NCBI RefSeq assembly: GCF_026213295.1
Contig: NC_079427.1
Coordinates: 36,424,239-36,488,238, forward strand
Source: Gadus chalcogrammus
Taxonomy: Eukaryota; Chordata; Actinopteri; Gadiformes; Gadidae
Direction of reading: 5' to 3'
DNA length: 64,000 nucleotides
Below, in pieces: positions 42,374-52,145 of the stretch; position 1 is the stretch's first letter; every line of letters begins with the position of its first letter. A model generated the notes under the pieces. The model saw only the letters and a program-made list of their open reading frames with translations, made no database searches and had not been told where the DNA came from. Both the position numbers and the translations under genes were made by a program.

Positions 42374-43284
42374 TCTCTGACAAGGTGGCCAGGCTGCCCG
42401 CAGCCCCAGCAGACCCTCTGCTCTCGACGAGACGGGGGGCGGCGGTCCGCCTGCATAGAGACAGCGCGGACGAGTTCAGTGAGCTCGTCCACCCAGGCTG
42501 GCTTCTGTGAGTCCTCACTCCTCTCCCTCGCCGATCTCACCATCGGCTGAGGAGCAGGATGACCGTCGATTGCTCCAGCCCACACCAGCTCCCTCTCTAT
42601 GGCCATCTCCAAGGCCTCTTGCAAAGTCTGCGGGTGGGCTAGCTGGGTCTGAATGCGTAGTTCTGTAGGGGAAAGGGCCTGGAGAAACTGATCCCGAGCG
42701 AGTTCGCTCTGCACGGCTGGCGGCATGTGGGCGTATGCTCGCCGAGACAGGCTCTCGATATCGTTGGCCAGGGCCCGCAGCGTCTCCCCAGGCTTCCTGC
42801 GCCTATTACAGAGTTCTGAGCGCATTAGCCCCGGCTTAACACATAGTCCAAAACGCCTACTTAGTGCCCCCACTAGGGCAACATAGTCCCCCCTGTCCTC
42901 TGGGCTAAGCAGCAACAAACAAGACAATGCGTCGTCCGCCAGACACATCGCAAGCTGCAGCGCTTTGACCTTCACTGACCATCCGGCAGCATCGGCTAAA
43001 AGTTCAAATTGCGTGTGGAAAGCTTCCCAGTCAGCCTTACCGGTGTATCTAGGCGTCTTGATGGACACCGGGCTTGATGTAAGAAAGGCGCCGCCGTGTC
43101 TGTCGCCGTCTTGTGGTGGCCACGGGCAGTCGGCGCTGCGAACTATGCGTGAAAAATCATCTTTTTCCACGGCGGCCGTTTCCCGTTGGGTTCTACCCCT
43201 CACCAGAGACTCCGAGGCTTCTCCACATGCCCCCTCGCCGTAGTCGTCCATCTCTATCTTCACCCGACAGTCCGCAGGAAACAT
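42325..43284 (-). CDS. gag: Gypsy Gag protein with CCHC zinc knuckle
   Basis: From the ATG at 43284 (MFPADCRVKIEMDD) the frame gives about 319 residues and ends at TAA 42325-42327. The middle resembles the retrotransposon Gag capsid region: TPRYTGKADWEAFHTQFELLA, ALQLAMCLADDAL, LVGALSRRFG, KPGETLRALANDIESLSRRAY and ARDQFLQAL. The C-terminal end has CWGCGQPGHLVREC, one CCHC zinc knuckle for RNA packaging. Gag builds the particle. The frame is open upstream to about 43302 through a non-ATG codon, but the ATG at 43284 is preferred. It is followed by pol in the -1 frame, with a slippery heptamer just before the gag stop. Nothing looks broken. Confidence 0.92.
   Translation of the reverse strand: MFPADCRVKIEMDDYGEGACGEASESLVRGRTQRETAAVEKDDFSRIVRSADCPWPPQDGDRHGGAFLTSSPVSIKTPRYTGKADWEAFHTQFELLADAAGWSVKVKALQLAMCLADDALSCLLLLSPEDRGDYVALVGALSRRFGLCVKPGLMRSELCNRRRKPGETLRALANDIESLSRRAYAHMPPAVQSELARDQFLQALSPTELRIQTQLAHPQTLQEALEMAIERELVWAGAIDGHPAPQPMVRSARERSEDSQKPAWVDELTELVRAVSMQADRRPPSRREQRVCWGCGQPGHLVRECPTTVRAQGNGSGSA
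42343..42349 (-). promoter_or_regulatory. -1 ribosomal frameshift heptamer GGGAAAC
   Basis: On the element strand G GGA AAC lies in the gag frame five codons before the gag stop, and pol is open in the -1 frame here. This is a canonical X XXY YYZ slippery site. Downstream GC-rich sequence could give a stimulatory structure, which I did not fold. The same heptamer is kept in the plus-strand copy. Confidence 0.8.
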
Positions 43285-43399
43285 TATTGTTGCAGAGAAC
43301 AAGCCACAACAAAAACAGAGCTAACGGCGATCGCAACTTCAGCCTACTCGCCGAGCACAGCAGGACCGAGAAAAAATAAATAAAAATAAAAATAAAGTA

Positions 43400-43417
43400 G
43401 TTTCACTTCTGACACCA
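43400..43417 (-). other. Primer binding site, tRNA-Leu type
   Basis: On the element strand TGGTGTCAGAAGTGAAAC starts two bases inside the 5' LTR. Its first ~14 bases fit the 3' end of vertebrate tRNA-Leu (which ends ...CACTCCTGACA plus CCA) with one mismatch. It primes minus-strand DNA synthesis. Confidence 0.8.
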
Positions 43418-43418
43418 A

Positions 43419-43714
43419 TGTAACGACCTCGCCGGTGACATAATCATGTCGAGTCATTAGTAATTGATCGTAGTTTTTAATCAACCAAAACCAGGTCACT
43501 GAAAACCCGTAACAATGTAAACAACCGCAGAAAACCGACACACACACAAACCCCGGTTACCCCGGCAACATGGTCTCACTCGCGTGCAGGCCCCCACCCT
43601 GATTGACAATAAGAACATTACAATACATGCACATAGAACAACTGGCATAACGGACAATGAAATACAATGCAACACATAACACACAAACTATTTAATTGTC
43701 CCAGGGTCGCTACA
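43419..43714 (-). promoter_or_regulatory. 5' LTR of the intact gypsy element
   Basis: This is the upstream LTR in element order, containing the promoter and polyadenylation signals. It opens TGTAGCGACC and ends GTCGTTACA on the minus strand. It looks identical to the 3' LTR. The AATTAAATAG near the start and GATTAAAAACTACGATC near the end are AT-rich candidates for signals; none is proven. Confidence 0.9.
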
Positions 43715-43890
43715 ATAACATAACATTTGGTTTGATAGTTATGACGAAGAGGGAACGCTCCGTTCACTTGCATGGACATTGGACTCATCTAGGCGAGTGA
43801 CGTATGCGCGTATGGCGCGTATTGCGCGTATGTGACCATTTTTGACACAAAATGGTCAAGCAACATTTTACGCGCGTATCTCGCGTAAAA

Positions 43891-44470
43891 ATTAATTAAT
43901 AATAATAATAACGTCAATAACATTAATGTATCATTGGCGGGAAGGAAGTGTAAACTCATGAATATTCATAGACTATGCTACTTGATAATGGTCGACTATT
44001 TTCAAAACAGGTATGCAATTAGATTCAAATAATTAATGCTGTCTGTATAATATCACCGTTAATATTACTGTTAGTGAATTGCATAGGGGTCGATGTGGGC
44101 TCATGAATAATCATCAGCAAATGCAAACTGATTGGCTAGTATCAGTTTGTATCATAAACAAAGTATCAGTATCAATTTGTATCGTAAACGAAGTACCAGT
44201 TTGGGGGCAGTTCTGTGCCGTGCCGCGACCGTAGCCAGTAGAACAGCCTACATTGACTAGAACAGTTTCTATTGTCTGCGGCAAACGTTTTACTGCCGTG
44301 ACGCTTCTGAGACGGATCTGGTGGAAATTGGCCTTTAGGATTGATTTGCAGAACTCAGCACGTCGTGTTTCAATGTGATGTTTGTCTTCAAGACTTTTTT
44401 TTGTCTTGTTAGTGAATGGTTAGTAAGTGGAGCCCAGACCTCACAGACTACAGTGCAGTGGGTTCTATCA
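43891..44470. other. No recognisable gene
   Basis: AT-rich start (AATTAATTAATAATAAT), then unassigned sequence with a short repeat TATCAGTTTGTATCATAAACAAAG / TATCAATTTGTATCGTAAAC at about 44139-44200. No coding signal. Confidence 0.45.
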
Positions 44471-45117
44471 GTGCCTAAGCGATTGTGATAAAGACCTTAG
44501 TTGGGAGGTCTAGTTTGATGTTTCCTGTTGTGTGTTAGTGTCTAGGTGGAATGTGTATTTGTGGAGGCTAGGTCTCTTGTCAAATATCATTACTATGGTT
44601 TTATTAGGGTCCATTGTCAGGGTCGAGGACTGAGAGGAACAGCAGAAGGTCTAGGTGCGGCTGCTGGCCTTTGGTCTGAGAGGAACAGGTCTAGGTGCTG
44701 CTGCAGGCCTTTGGTCTGAGAGGAACAGGTCTAGGTGCTGCTGCAGGCCTTTGGTCTGAGAGGAACAGGTCTAGGTGCTGCTGCAAGCCTTTGGTCTGAA
44801 AGAACCAGAAGGTCTAGGTGCTGCTGCAGGCCTTTGGTCTGAGAGAAACAGGTCTAGGTGCTGCTGCAAGCCTTTGGTCTGAAAGAACCAGAAGGTCTAG
44901 GTACGGCTGCTGGCCTTTGGTCTGAGAGGAACAGATCTAGGTGCTGCTGCAGGCCTTTGGTCTGAAAGGAACAGGTCTAGGTGCTGCTGCAGGCCTTCTT
45001 TGGTTGGGGTCAGCAGCACCAGGTCAACTGCAGGCTGTTCTAAGGTCCTCACTAGTTGGTTAATGTACATGTTAAACAGGGTCGGACTCTAGCTGCATCC
45101 CTGTCTCACACCCCGAC
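44471..45117 (-). pseudogene. LINE reverse transcriptase remnant, expanded into minisatellite
   Basis: The minus strand near 45115-45060 encodes GVRQGCS(stop)SPTLFNMYINQL, RT motif B and its neighbour, then LLTPTKEGLQQHLDLF. The codons for GLQQHLDL have expanded into the repeat block at 44640-45000. Beyond it, near 44620-44530, MDPNKTIVMIFDKRPSLHKYTFHLDT matches the following RT segment (normally NLSKTKIMVFQKR-like). The catalytic xADD region has been lost or replaced. The family is a fish LINE whose clade I do not name. Confidence 0.6.
44640..45000. repeat. Minisatellite of about 39-bp units, coding-derived
   Basis: Nine or ten units follow CAGGTCTAGGTGCTGCTGCA plus GGCCTTTGGTCTGAGAGGAA, some with an extra CAGAAGG. 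The unit matches LINE RT codons on the minus strand. Confidence 0.85.
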
Positions 45118-45300
45118 CTGTCTCATTACAAGGCCATCTATCACAACCCGGTTCGGTCTCATACCAAGACTCTGTCTCACAGCCCGGCCCTTTCTCACTC
45201 CCTGCTCTGTCCTACACCAAGACTCTGTCTAACACCCCGGCCCTGTCTCACACCCCGGCCCTGTCACACACCCCGGCTCTGTCTCACACTTGCCCCCTTC
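45108..45300. repeat. Degenerate repeats of CTGTCTCACACCCCGGCC
   Basis: About eight imperfect copies of an 18-25 base unit adjoin the RT motif that encodes GGVRQG on the minus strand. They probably grew from that coding segment too. Confidence 0.7.
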
Positions 45301-45423
45301 TCAGTTCCCGGCCCTCTCTGTGTGGTTCTATCTGGGTGGATTTAATGATGTTGTGGGTTTTTCCTCCAACACCACTTTCTATTAATTTAAACACCAGACC
45401 GTCAGGCCAAACTCAGTCAAATG

Positions 45424-46471
45424 GCCCTATTTTAACGGTCTGAAACGAAAGTGAGAAGCGCCAAGTGCAAGTAGCTTTGTGGGCGGTGGGCGGATCTGCA
45501 GTCTCCGATGAGACAGATGCACATGAATTTCAAACTTCAAATGGCTCAGTTTATGGCCAAATAATATGGCCTAATTCATACATGGAATAAGGTTTTCTTC
45601 CACAGCTTCAGAAATACTGAGTCCTCAAATAAATTTTGGAAAACTTACATGATATAACATATGATATGCGGCTATTGTGGTTCTATTTAATGATTTACGC
45701 AATACATTATAAATATTGTTTCTTATTGTATGCATTATCGTTATCGACTAGTGTTCCTAATATGCATGTGTCCCCCCGTTAATATACATTGCCATGGACT
45801 GTATTATGCGTTACGTGTTTAGTTTGCGTGTGTTTAAACAGATGGACGCACACACGCACGCCCGCATTCATTCATTAATTATTTTACACACACGCACACG
45901 TGCGCCTGCATTCATTCATTCTTTTTAACACTCACTCGCGGTAAAACAATGTTTTCTCACGATCAAATACTCATCAATCCTAAAAGTTAAGGGCATGTAC
46001 ACAATGTCTGTGTCAAGAAAATATGTGATTGCTGTACTGTGTTTGCAGATGCATTGATTTAACAGTACAACTTATTACCGCTGTATCAGCTGTTCTTTCC
46101 CAAATAATTTACCAAGAATGTGTGGCTAAGTAGATGAGAGAAGCAAAGTGTATGCGCAAGGTGCACAAGCAACATTATACACGTGCCCTTAAAATAGCAT
46201 CTGAACAACGCGCCACTGACTTTAAACCAAGTATTTCCTGGTTTGTGGCGCAACTGGTTTCTGAAACTGAAAAATATCACCAGGGAACGTTTGCGCCAGA
46301 ACACGCCTCCTCCATTCGCCGAACCACCCCTTGGGGTGCAAGATCATTCCCTAATTTACTAGCGTGTGCCGCAGGAGGGAAAAGAACGCTCTGCGCCAGT
46401 TGCAAAGTAGCAACGACACATGCGCCAGTGATTAAGTCAATTTTACACCGGATGCAAGATAGGGCCCATAG
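45424..46471. mobile_element. Non-autonomous DNA transposon-like repeat
   Basis: GGCCCTATTTTAACGGTCTG at about 45424 faces the reverse complement of ATGCAAGATAGGGCCC at about 46471, giving short inverted ends (GGCCCTATYTT). The inner flanks have GCGC-rich words (AGCGCCAAGTGCAAGTAGC, TTTGCGCCAGAACACGCC) typical of a common fish repeat. An open frame at 46134-46487 has no known motif and looks fortuitous. I could not set a TSD, so the superfamily is open. Confidence 0.5.
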
Positions 46472-46487
46472 GCTTTTTAAAGTATAG

Positions 46488-47010
46488 TGCTTAGAGTGAA
46501 CATATTGTCTGTTGAACGGTACTTTGGTAAGAAGCGGTTTTGGTTTGTGCTTCAGGCATTATGGTCAGGAAGTTCAGGAGTCTGCTGGTCCAACCAAGCT
46601 GATGTCGACTCGGACCCCCCGTTTGTTAGTGGGGTCAGACAGGTCTCTGTGGACTGGGCTGATCAGGCCTTGGTTCGCGATGTTGGGAAGATCCCAGAGC
46701 TTAGAACAGTGTTTAGAAATTTGATTGTTGAGCTCTGTTTATTTAATCATTTCATTCATCATTCATTCATTCAGAATACCATTGACAACACAGGCCTTTT
46801 TGAGTTTGAGGCATCTCATTTTGTGCTGTAGCTCTTTACTGTGATTAGAGAGTCTCGTGGGTTCTGATAATCTGTAATAACTCCTTCTAGAGTTTATAAT
46901 GTTGTGTGTTCCAGTTTTCCCAGACATGGTTTAAGATGATGGATTCCTCTACTGCTTTTATCTGGTTCTTAACTTGTTGGTCCTGTTTTCTCAGTGTTTC
47001 TGTATTGTTT
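46488..47010. other. No recognisable gene
   Basis: Short frames are open near 46487-46831 and 46906-47154 but show no motif. TTCATTCATT repeats occur near 46750-46775. Confidence 0.4.
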
Positions 47011-47330
47011 CCCTCTATCTCTCTCTGTCTGTCTCTCTCTCTTTACCTCCTTCTCTCTGTATCATTACCTTCACCACATGTTGTTAGAGAGAGACTGAAG
47101 GAACGAGATGAAAGGCACTTTCAGAAAGAAGTTGAGAGAGGGAGAGAGATATAGAGGTAGGGAGATAGAGAAAGAGAGTGAAAGAGAGAGAGAGAGTCTA
47201 GTTTATTAAACAGTTGGTTAAACACAGGGCTCGGCAACTCCATATAAAGACAAAACACGCTGCTGTCACGCACACACACACACACACACGCATACACACA
47301 CACACACATACAAGCACACACACACATTCA

Positions 47331-47361
<31 letters not shown>

Positions 47362-47370
47362 CAAAGCACA
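47011..47370. repeat. Simple repeats: CT-rich, GA-rich and (CA)n
   Basis: CTCTCTGTCTGT at 47015-47045, GAGAGAGA near 47136-47195, and interrupted CA runs at about 47271-47362. Confidence 0.9.
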
Positions 47371-47514
47371 CAGGCACATAAGTGCGTCTGTGCAAGTGGG
47401 TGGGTGTGTGTGTGTTTCTTTTCACTCTGGAACAGATCATTTCCTGGGCAAGAAGAGAGGGAGGGGGAGTGGAGGAAAGACAAAGATAAACAATTTCTTG
47501 AGAAGAGATTATAG

Positions 47515-47745
47515 CTCTCTCTATATCTATAGATATATACGTATATCTATAAATATATCTATAGATATATAGATCTATATATATTTGTCTATAGATATAA
47601 AAGTTTAGATAGGTATAAAGATGTATACATATAAAGATATATACATGTTTGTAAATATATAGATAGATAAATATGTATATGAATATGTATGTAGTTATAG
47701 AGATATCTAAATACAGATATATGATCTGTATCCCCCCGTCCTCCC

Positions 47746-47822
<77 letters not shown>

Positions 47823-47825
47823 CTC
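47515..47825. repeat. ATATCTATAG-rich block and (TGTC)n microsatellite
   Basis: TATAGATATA-type words fill 47515-47700. About 18 TGTC units lie at 47744-47815, followed by CT-rich sequence up to about 47860. Confidence 0.9.
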
Positions 47826-48114
47826 TCTGTCTCTCCCTCTCCCTCTCTCTCTCTCTCTCTCGTTCTGCTCCTTATAAGGGGTGAATGTAACCATTACCCT
47901 CCATCAGAACTGACCTATATCTACTCTCTATCTCTCCCTCTCCAGTGTCGGCTGGGGACGCTCGCTCCTATGCTTGGGGAGTGGCCAGCATCAGGACCCA
48001 GAATGCATTGCAGCGGGATGGGGGTTTGACTGTACACCCTCACGGCCGGGCAGAGAGGGGGGGGGGATTGAGGTCAAAGGTTAAAGAAATCGTTTCAATT
48101 CATCTGAAAATCGG

Positions 48115-48440
48115 TCTGCTTAACTGCCTACCTGACTGGGTGCCTACCTGACTGGGTGCCTATCTACTTGACCAGGTGCCTGCCTACTTGACTGGGTGTC
48201 TGTCTGAAGGTCTGTCTAGCTGACTTGGTGTTTGACTGGGAGCCTTTCTACCTTACTGGGTGCCTATTAACCTGAGTGGGCGTCTGTCTACCTTACTGGG
48301 TGCCTGTCTACCTGACTGGGTGTCTGTCTACTTGACTGGGTACCTGTCTACCTGACTGGGTGTCTATATGAGTGTCTGGGTGTCTGTCTGGGTGTCTGTT
48401 TGTCTATCTGGGTCTCTGTCTGGACATCTGTCTGGTGGTT
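48115..48440. repeat. Minisatellite of about 20-24 bp units
   Basis: Units of the form CTACCTGACTGGGTGCCTGT repeat about a dozen times with many changes, then shade into GTCTGTCTGGGTG repeats. Confidence 0.85.
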
Positions 48441-48604
48441 TCTTTCACAGGTGGCCTTGATTACCCGGACATCCCAACATCCTTGTCGCTCATTCAAAAT
48501 CATGAGAGCTTTTTTCATACATTTATATAACAAATGGAAAGTAAAACAGTCTCTCTGGGGGTCTGTTCATCTGTAAAGCGGTCTTCAAAAACAGCCCGAC
48601 AGCC

Positions 48605-48713
<109 letters not shown>

Positions 48714-48721
48714 GTGTGTGC

Positions 48722-49574
48722 TAGGGATGTGTCGGTCGCGACTGATTCGTTACAACGAACGAATCCCGAACGTGAACGACAAGAACTGGTTCCCCAAAAC
48801 AAGAAGAACTGGTTCTTTGATTCTTTTTTTTTAACATAAACCAAACATATGGTCACGTAAATAAAATATACAAACGAACAGAGCTCCGTCTCCCCGCGAC
48901 TTCCATTGATTGAGTCTACAACTTTCTCAAAGATTCAGCCAATGAGAGGTAGCAATGGTGTTGGAATGGCACCTGGGTAAACCAATGACAAGGCGGTACC
49001 GTCGAATATGCGCGCTTTCTCTGTCTGACGTATCTTGGGTCATACCATTCGACTCATATATCCCCCTACATTTTTTCGAAAATAGACTTGACCTCCATCT
49101 GTTTATTGGATAAACGCATTTCCCAATCCCAGGAGTCTTTGCTCCATTCTACGTCAACTTTAGAACAAACAAAGAAATTAAACTGCAGTTCGTATTTTTT
49201 ATTTATGACCATGCAAGTTCGGTAATGCCTGAACAATGAAGAATTAAATGTAAAGTAAAATAAAATTATAAATGTAAAACCATGAATGAAATATAGAGAG
49301 TAAGTAAGTGGTATAAATATTGGTGGGACGTTGGACATACTATATAGCAGGCATCTGCAAACTGCGGACTGCGGTCTTGACGGTCCTATCCGGACCCATG
49401 ACCAATTTAAAAAAAAAAAAATTATAAAAATAAGTTTTTTTATTTTTTATTTTTTTTAAGATGTAATCTGACGTAACGAACGAATCAAAACGAACGAATC
49501 AAATAAACGAATCGTTATAGTGAACTGAACTGAAAGAACTAGTTCCCGGAAAAGAATCATTTTGCCCATCCCTA
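48722..49574. mobile_element. Non-autonomous hAT inserted in the GT repeat, 8-bp TSD
   Basis: TAGGGATGTGTCGG at 48722 faces the reverse complement of CATCCCTA at 49574, and inner subterminal GAACGAATC words occur near both ends. GTGTGTGC flanks both sides (48714-48721 and 49575-49582), an exact 8-bp duplication, though a GT-rich site makes chance matches easier. No transposase is encoded. Confidence 0.85.
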
Positions 49575-49582
49575 GTGTGTGC

Positions 49583-50346
49583 GTGCATGAAAAGCAGAAA
49601 CAGCTCTTGTCTGTATACATATCAGGCATGCCAGATAGGAAGATCCACTAGAGATAAAGCACGCTCACACAGACACACACACACACCCGCACACACACAC
49701 ACAGACGCACACGCAGTGTATTAGCCACTGATCTAAACACCATACATGGTGGCACAGGGTCCTACAGCAGCAGGACATCCTTACCTCCCAAAACCACTGG
49801 GCTGCAGGCAATGGACTCTAGATGTCATGTTATTAACAGGGCCCAAACTAGAACTACATGATAGGGGATGGGTACTAAAGATGAGATTTTATAGATAATA
49901 GAGCTAGATTACATTCTAGAGCTAGGTTATAGATTAGAGAGGCTTGGTTATTGTTCACAGTGAATCCCTGCTCACACTAAGACCACCCAAGAAGCAGCTT
50001 GCTAACGTAGCATAATGCTAAATTAGCAACCATGATCAGCAACCTTCAACATAGCATTAGTCTACAATAGCATCCTTCTACAAATGGTCTCGACGTACTC
50101 CAGGTTTCTGCGTGTACGTTTGTACACATTACGCTACGCAAGCGGCATTGGTCAAATACTCACTGCCTACTTTGTGTCTTAACGGATGCTAACAAGCTAT
50201 GTCCACTAGGAGGCAGGCCAGCGGCAAGACATTTTCTATTGTTCTTTTCATTCCTTCTTGCTCAGGTTAAGAACGGTTCACATTTTACTATTCTGGCCTG
50301 CAGACATGTCCTGGTGCCGTGGCAACGCCCTAGCAGACAGAAGTGT
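49583..50346. other. No recognisable gene; short CA runs
   Basis: CA-rich tract at about 49664-49712. The rest is unassigned. Confidence 0.45.
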
Positions 50347-50350
50347 GTAG

Positions 50351-50679
50351 TGTGGTAACCCGGCATGGTGAGTGAACCACCACCTCCCGAAACAGGACAC
50401 AACTTTGCTGGGCGAAAGCCAAAAAGGCATGTTTGATCCAAAATCAAACGAAGTCTCATACTGAAAATAATGCAACAACGAAAAAACCTGGGAGAAATCA
50501 ACGGTCCTATCCCCCGTGGGTGGAATCCCGTCACCCACGAGGACCAGTCTCTCCGTACAGGAGCTCCAGGGCTGGGAGAGCCCCGAATGAGTGGAGAAGC
50601 AGGCTATTTAAGCCCTGCTTCTCCACCTGTTCCTCTGGCGCTCTGCATGTCCTTAATTGGCCCGGGCCGGGTTGCCACA
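50351..50679 (+). mobile_element. Solo LTR of a second LTR-retrotransposon family
   Basis: The element opens TGTGGTAACCCGG and closes CCGGGTTGCCACA, with GTAG on both sides (50347-50350 and 50680-50683), a 4-bp TSD. The CTATTTAAGCCC segment near 50605 may be a TATA box, which would set plus orientation. Its sequence is unlike the LTR of the gypsy family elsewhere in the window. No internal region is present. Confidence 0.8.
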
Positions 50680-50683
50680 GTAG

Positions 50684-51205
50684 GTAACAACTAGCTAAGT
50701 TCTTCACATTCACCGCCGTCCGCTTTGAACTACCACCCCACGACCACCGCTGGTCTTGGTCCCTGCTGACTCGAGGCCTAAGAAACGATCACCAAGCACG
50801 GGCTAAAGGAAGCTAGGATGCTTGTGGGCGCCTTCCTGGGCTGCTAGTTTGAGTATGCATCCCTCTGTACCTTTACGTCCGAAAGCTTCCCGTGAAGGTC
50901 TGCTGCCTTCACAGGAATAGGATCTAGGGATCACAGTTCCTAGAAAACAAACTACAAAACCCATCAAACAACAACAAACAACCTTTTTATATCAATGTTG
51001 TTATCTTTAAAAACTGTAACTCTGGATACATAAACCCCTGATAAACCATTTTTTTTCTTTTACCATTCATCATTTAACACATTTTCAGCCTCAGAATCTC
51101 AGTGCTTCTGATTTGCTCTCTATTTGCTGTAGTGTATAGTGTATACTAAGTGTATAGTGTAGAGTGTATACTAAGTGTACAGTGTATAGTACTAAGTGTA
51201 TAGTG
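50684..51205. other. No recognisable gene
   Basis: A small tandem repeat, AGTGTATAGTGTA, lies at about 51130-51210. Otherwise unassigned. Confidence 0.45.
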
Positions 51206-52010
51206 TACAGCAGGGCTATTCAATTACAAATTCATTTGGGCCACATTTTAAAACCACAGACTTGAGCCGGGCCAGACATTTTCAGCAACCAGTAAGCAGG
51301 AGGTAATTTTGCATTTCAAACCAACACAAAATCGTGTAATCATGCCAGGCAAGCAATGTTTATTATTTGATTGGCCTTTCAACTTTGTAACACTGAATAA
51401 TGGCACTTTAAAAATCGAATAAAAAGTAAAATAATTAGCTAATAGTTACAACCAATCAGCCTGAGGTAGAAGCAACTCTTTTAAATACAAAACTGAAAAA
51501 AAAGTTTTTATACACAAGTGCATAAAAAAGAATGTAGCCTACAAGAAGCCTAACATTTGCTTCTCTTTCGAAACAAAGTTAACCAATTACCCATATTTGG
51601 TTAAATCAGACACGGATCAGGTGAGTCAAAAAGTGCATTAAAAACAAACGATTAAACAGAACTTGAGGTATAAACTATGAGCATAATTAATTTTGGCAAT
51701 GCTACATCTGACCCAGGCACATCTTGTGTAGATAATCAAGAAAGTGCAATTAAGCAATGGTCTTTTTAAATAATAATACTCAAATCAAGTAAAAGTTATG
51801 AGTAGTACATGAATGACAAGGCTATCCACCCATTGCTGTTCCCATTCCAACCCCTTCCAACTGTTTTAAATCATAACTCATTAGCATATTATGCTGATAG
51901 GCCTAGCAGCAGGTGCGTTTTAGTATTCTCTGCGAACCGACTTGGATCTCGGATCTGATGACACGCCCACACTTCAAGCGTTTTATTGTGTTTCGCTCGG
52001 TCGTTGGAGA
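51206..52010. mobile_element. Possible hAT left-end remnant
   Basis: CAGGGCTATTCAATTACA followed by GGGCCACATTTTAAAACC and GAGCCGGGCCAGAC resembles the ends of hAT elements of the Charlie group. No matching right end was found before 53.1 kb. The right limit is arbitrary. Confidence 0.35.
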
Positions 52011-52014
52011 AAAA

Positions 52015-52145
52015 CATGGACGCCACCCGGAAAGCTGTTGTCGCGGTAGCATTGGCAGAGTACCAGGCGCTCCAAAATAAGTAGGCTATAGGCCATAGGC
52101 AGAGATACAGACGCAGTAAGGTATTGCAGTAATACGAGTGATTGA
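52015..52145 (+). pseudogene. Short start-like ORF, possibly Harbinger N-terminus
   Basis: ATG at 52016 gives MDATRKAVVAVALAEYQALQ, then a stop two codons later. About 20 bases on, codons for RYRRSK follow an AG that could be a splice acceptor. A short first exon followed by an Arg-rich segment is the pattern of some fish Harbinger transposases. This is weak. Confidence 0.2.

Larger units (their letters stand above)
38051..43714 (-). mobile_element. Full-length Ty3/gypsy retrotransposon with intact frames
   Basis: Both LTRs (38051-38346 and 43419-43714, 296 bases each) look identical base for base. They are flanked by ATAA (38047-38050 and 43715-43718), a 4-bp TSD. In element order it has 5' LTR, tRNA-Leu-type primer site, gag, a -1 frameshift site, pol (protease, RT, RNase H, integrase), polypurine tract and 3' LTR. 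There is no envelope frame and no chromodomain. Identical LTRs and open frames imply a very recent insertion, perhaps still competent. The plus-strand copy at 28731-33298 and the solo LTRs at 20270 and 22857 belong to the same family. Confidence 0.95.
37220..43890. mobile_element. CGCG-rich terminal-repeat element, copy 2, head-to-tail with copy 1
   Basis: Starting at the TTAA that ends copy 1, the sequence repeats the left arm of the family (GGTGCG, then TACGCG arrays, CAAGAGTTCAAAAAATTGAA, AATCAGCGTTGAGCTTGACC) and the interior unit (37490-38040). It is interrupted by the gypsy element (38051-43714). It resumes with the right-hand part (TTTGGTTTGATAGTTATGAC, GCGTATGGCGCGTATTGC) and breaks off at about 43889, inside the right terminal repeat. 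Copies 1 and 2 thus form a tandem pair. Two CA runs lie inside (37871-37919 and 37967-38002). Confidence 0.7.

Noticed and set aside
38051..43714. Endogenous retrovirus with envelope
   Set aside because: No frame exists between integrase and the polypurine tract; it is an LTR retrotransposon without env.
44640..45000. CRISPR-like array
   Set aside because: Head-to-tail units with no spacers, derived from RT codons.
47589..47894. Frame with TDRQTDRQ repeats
   Set aside because: Translation of a TGTC microsatellite.
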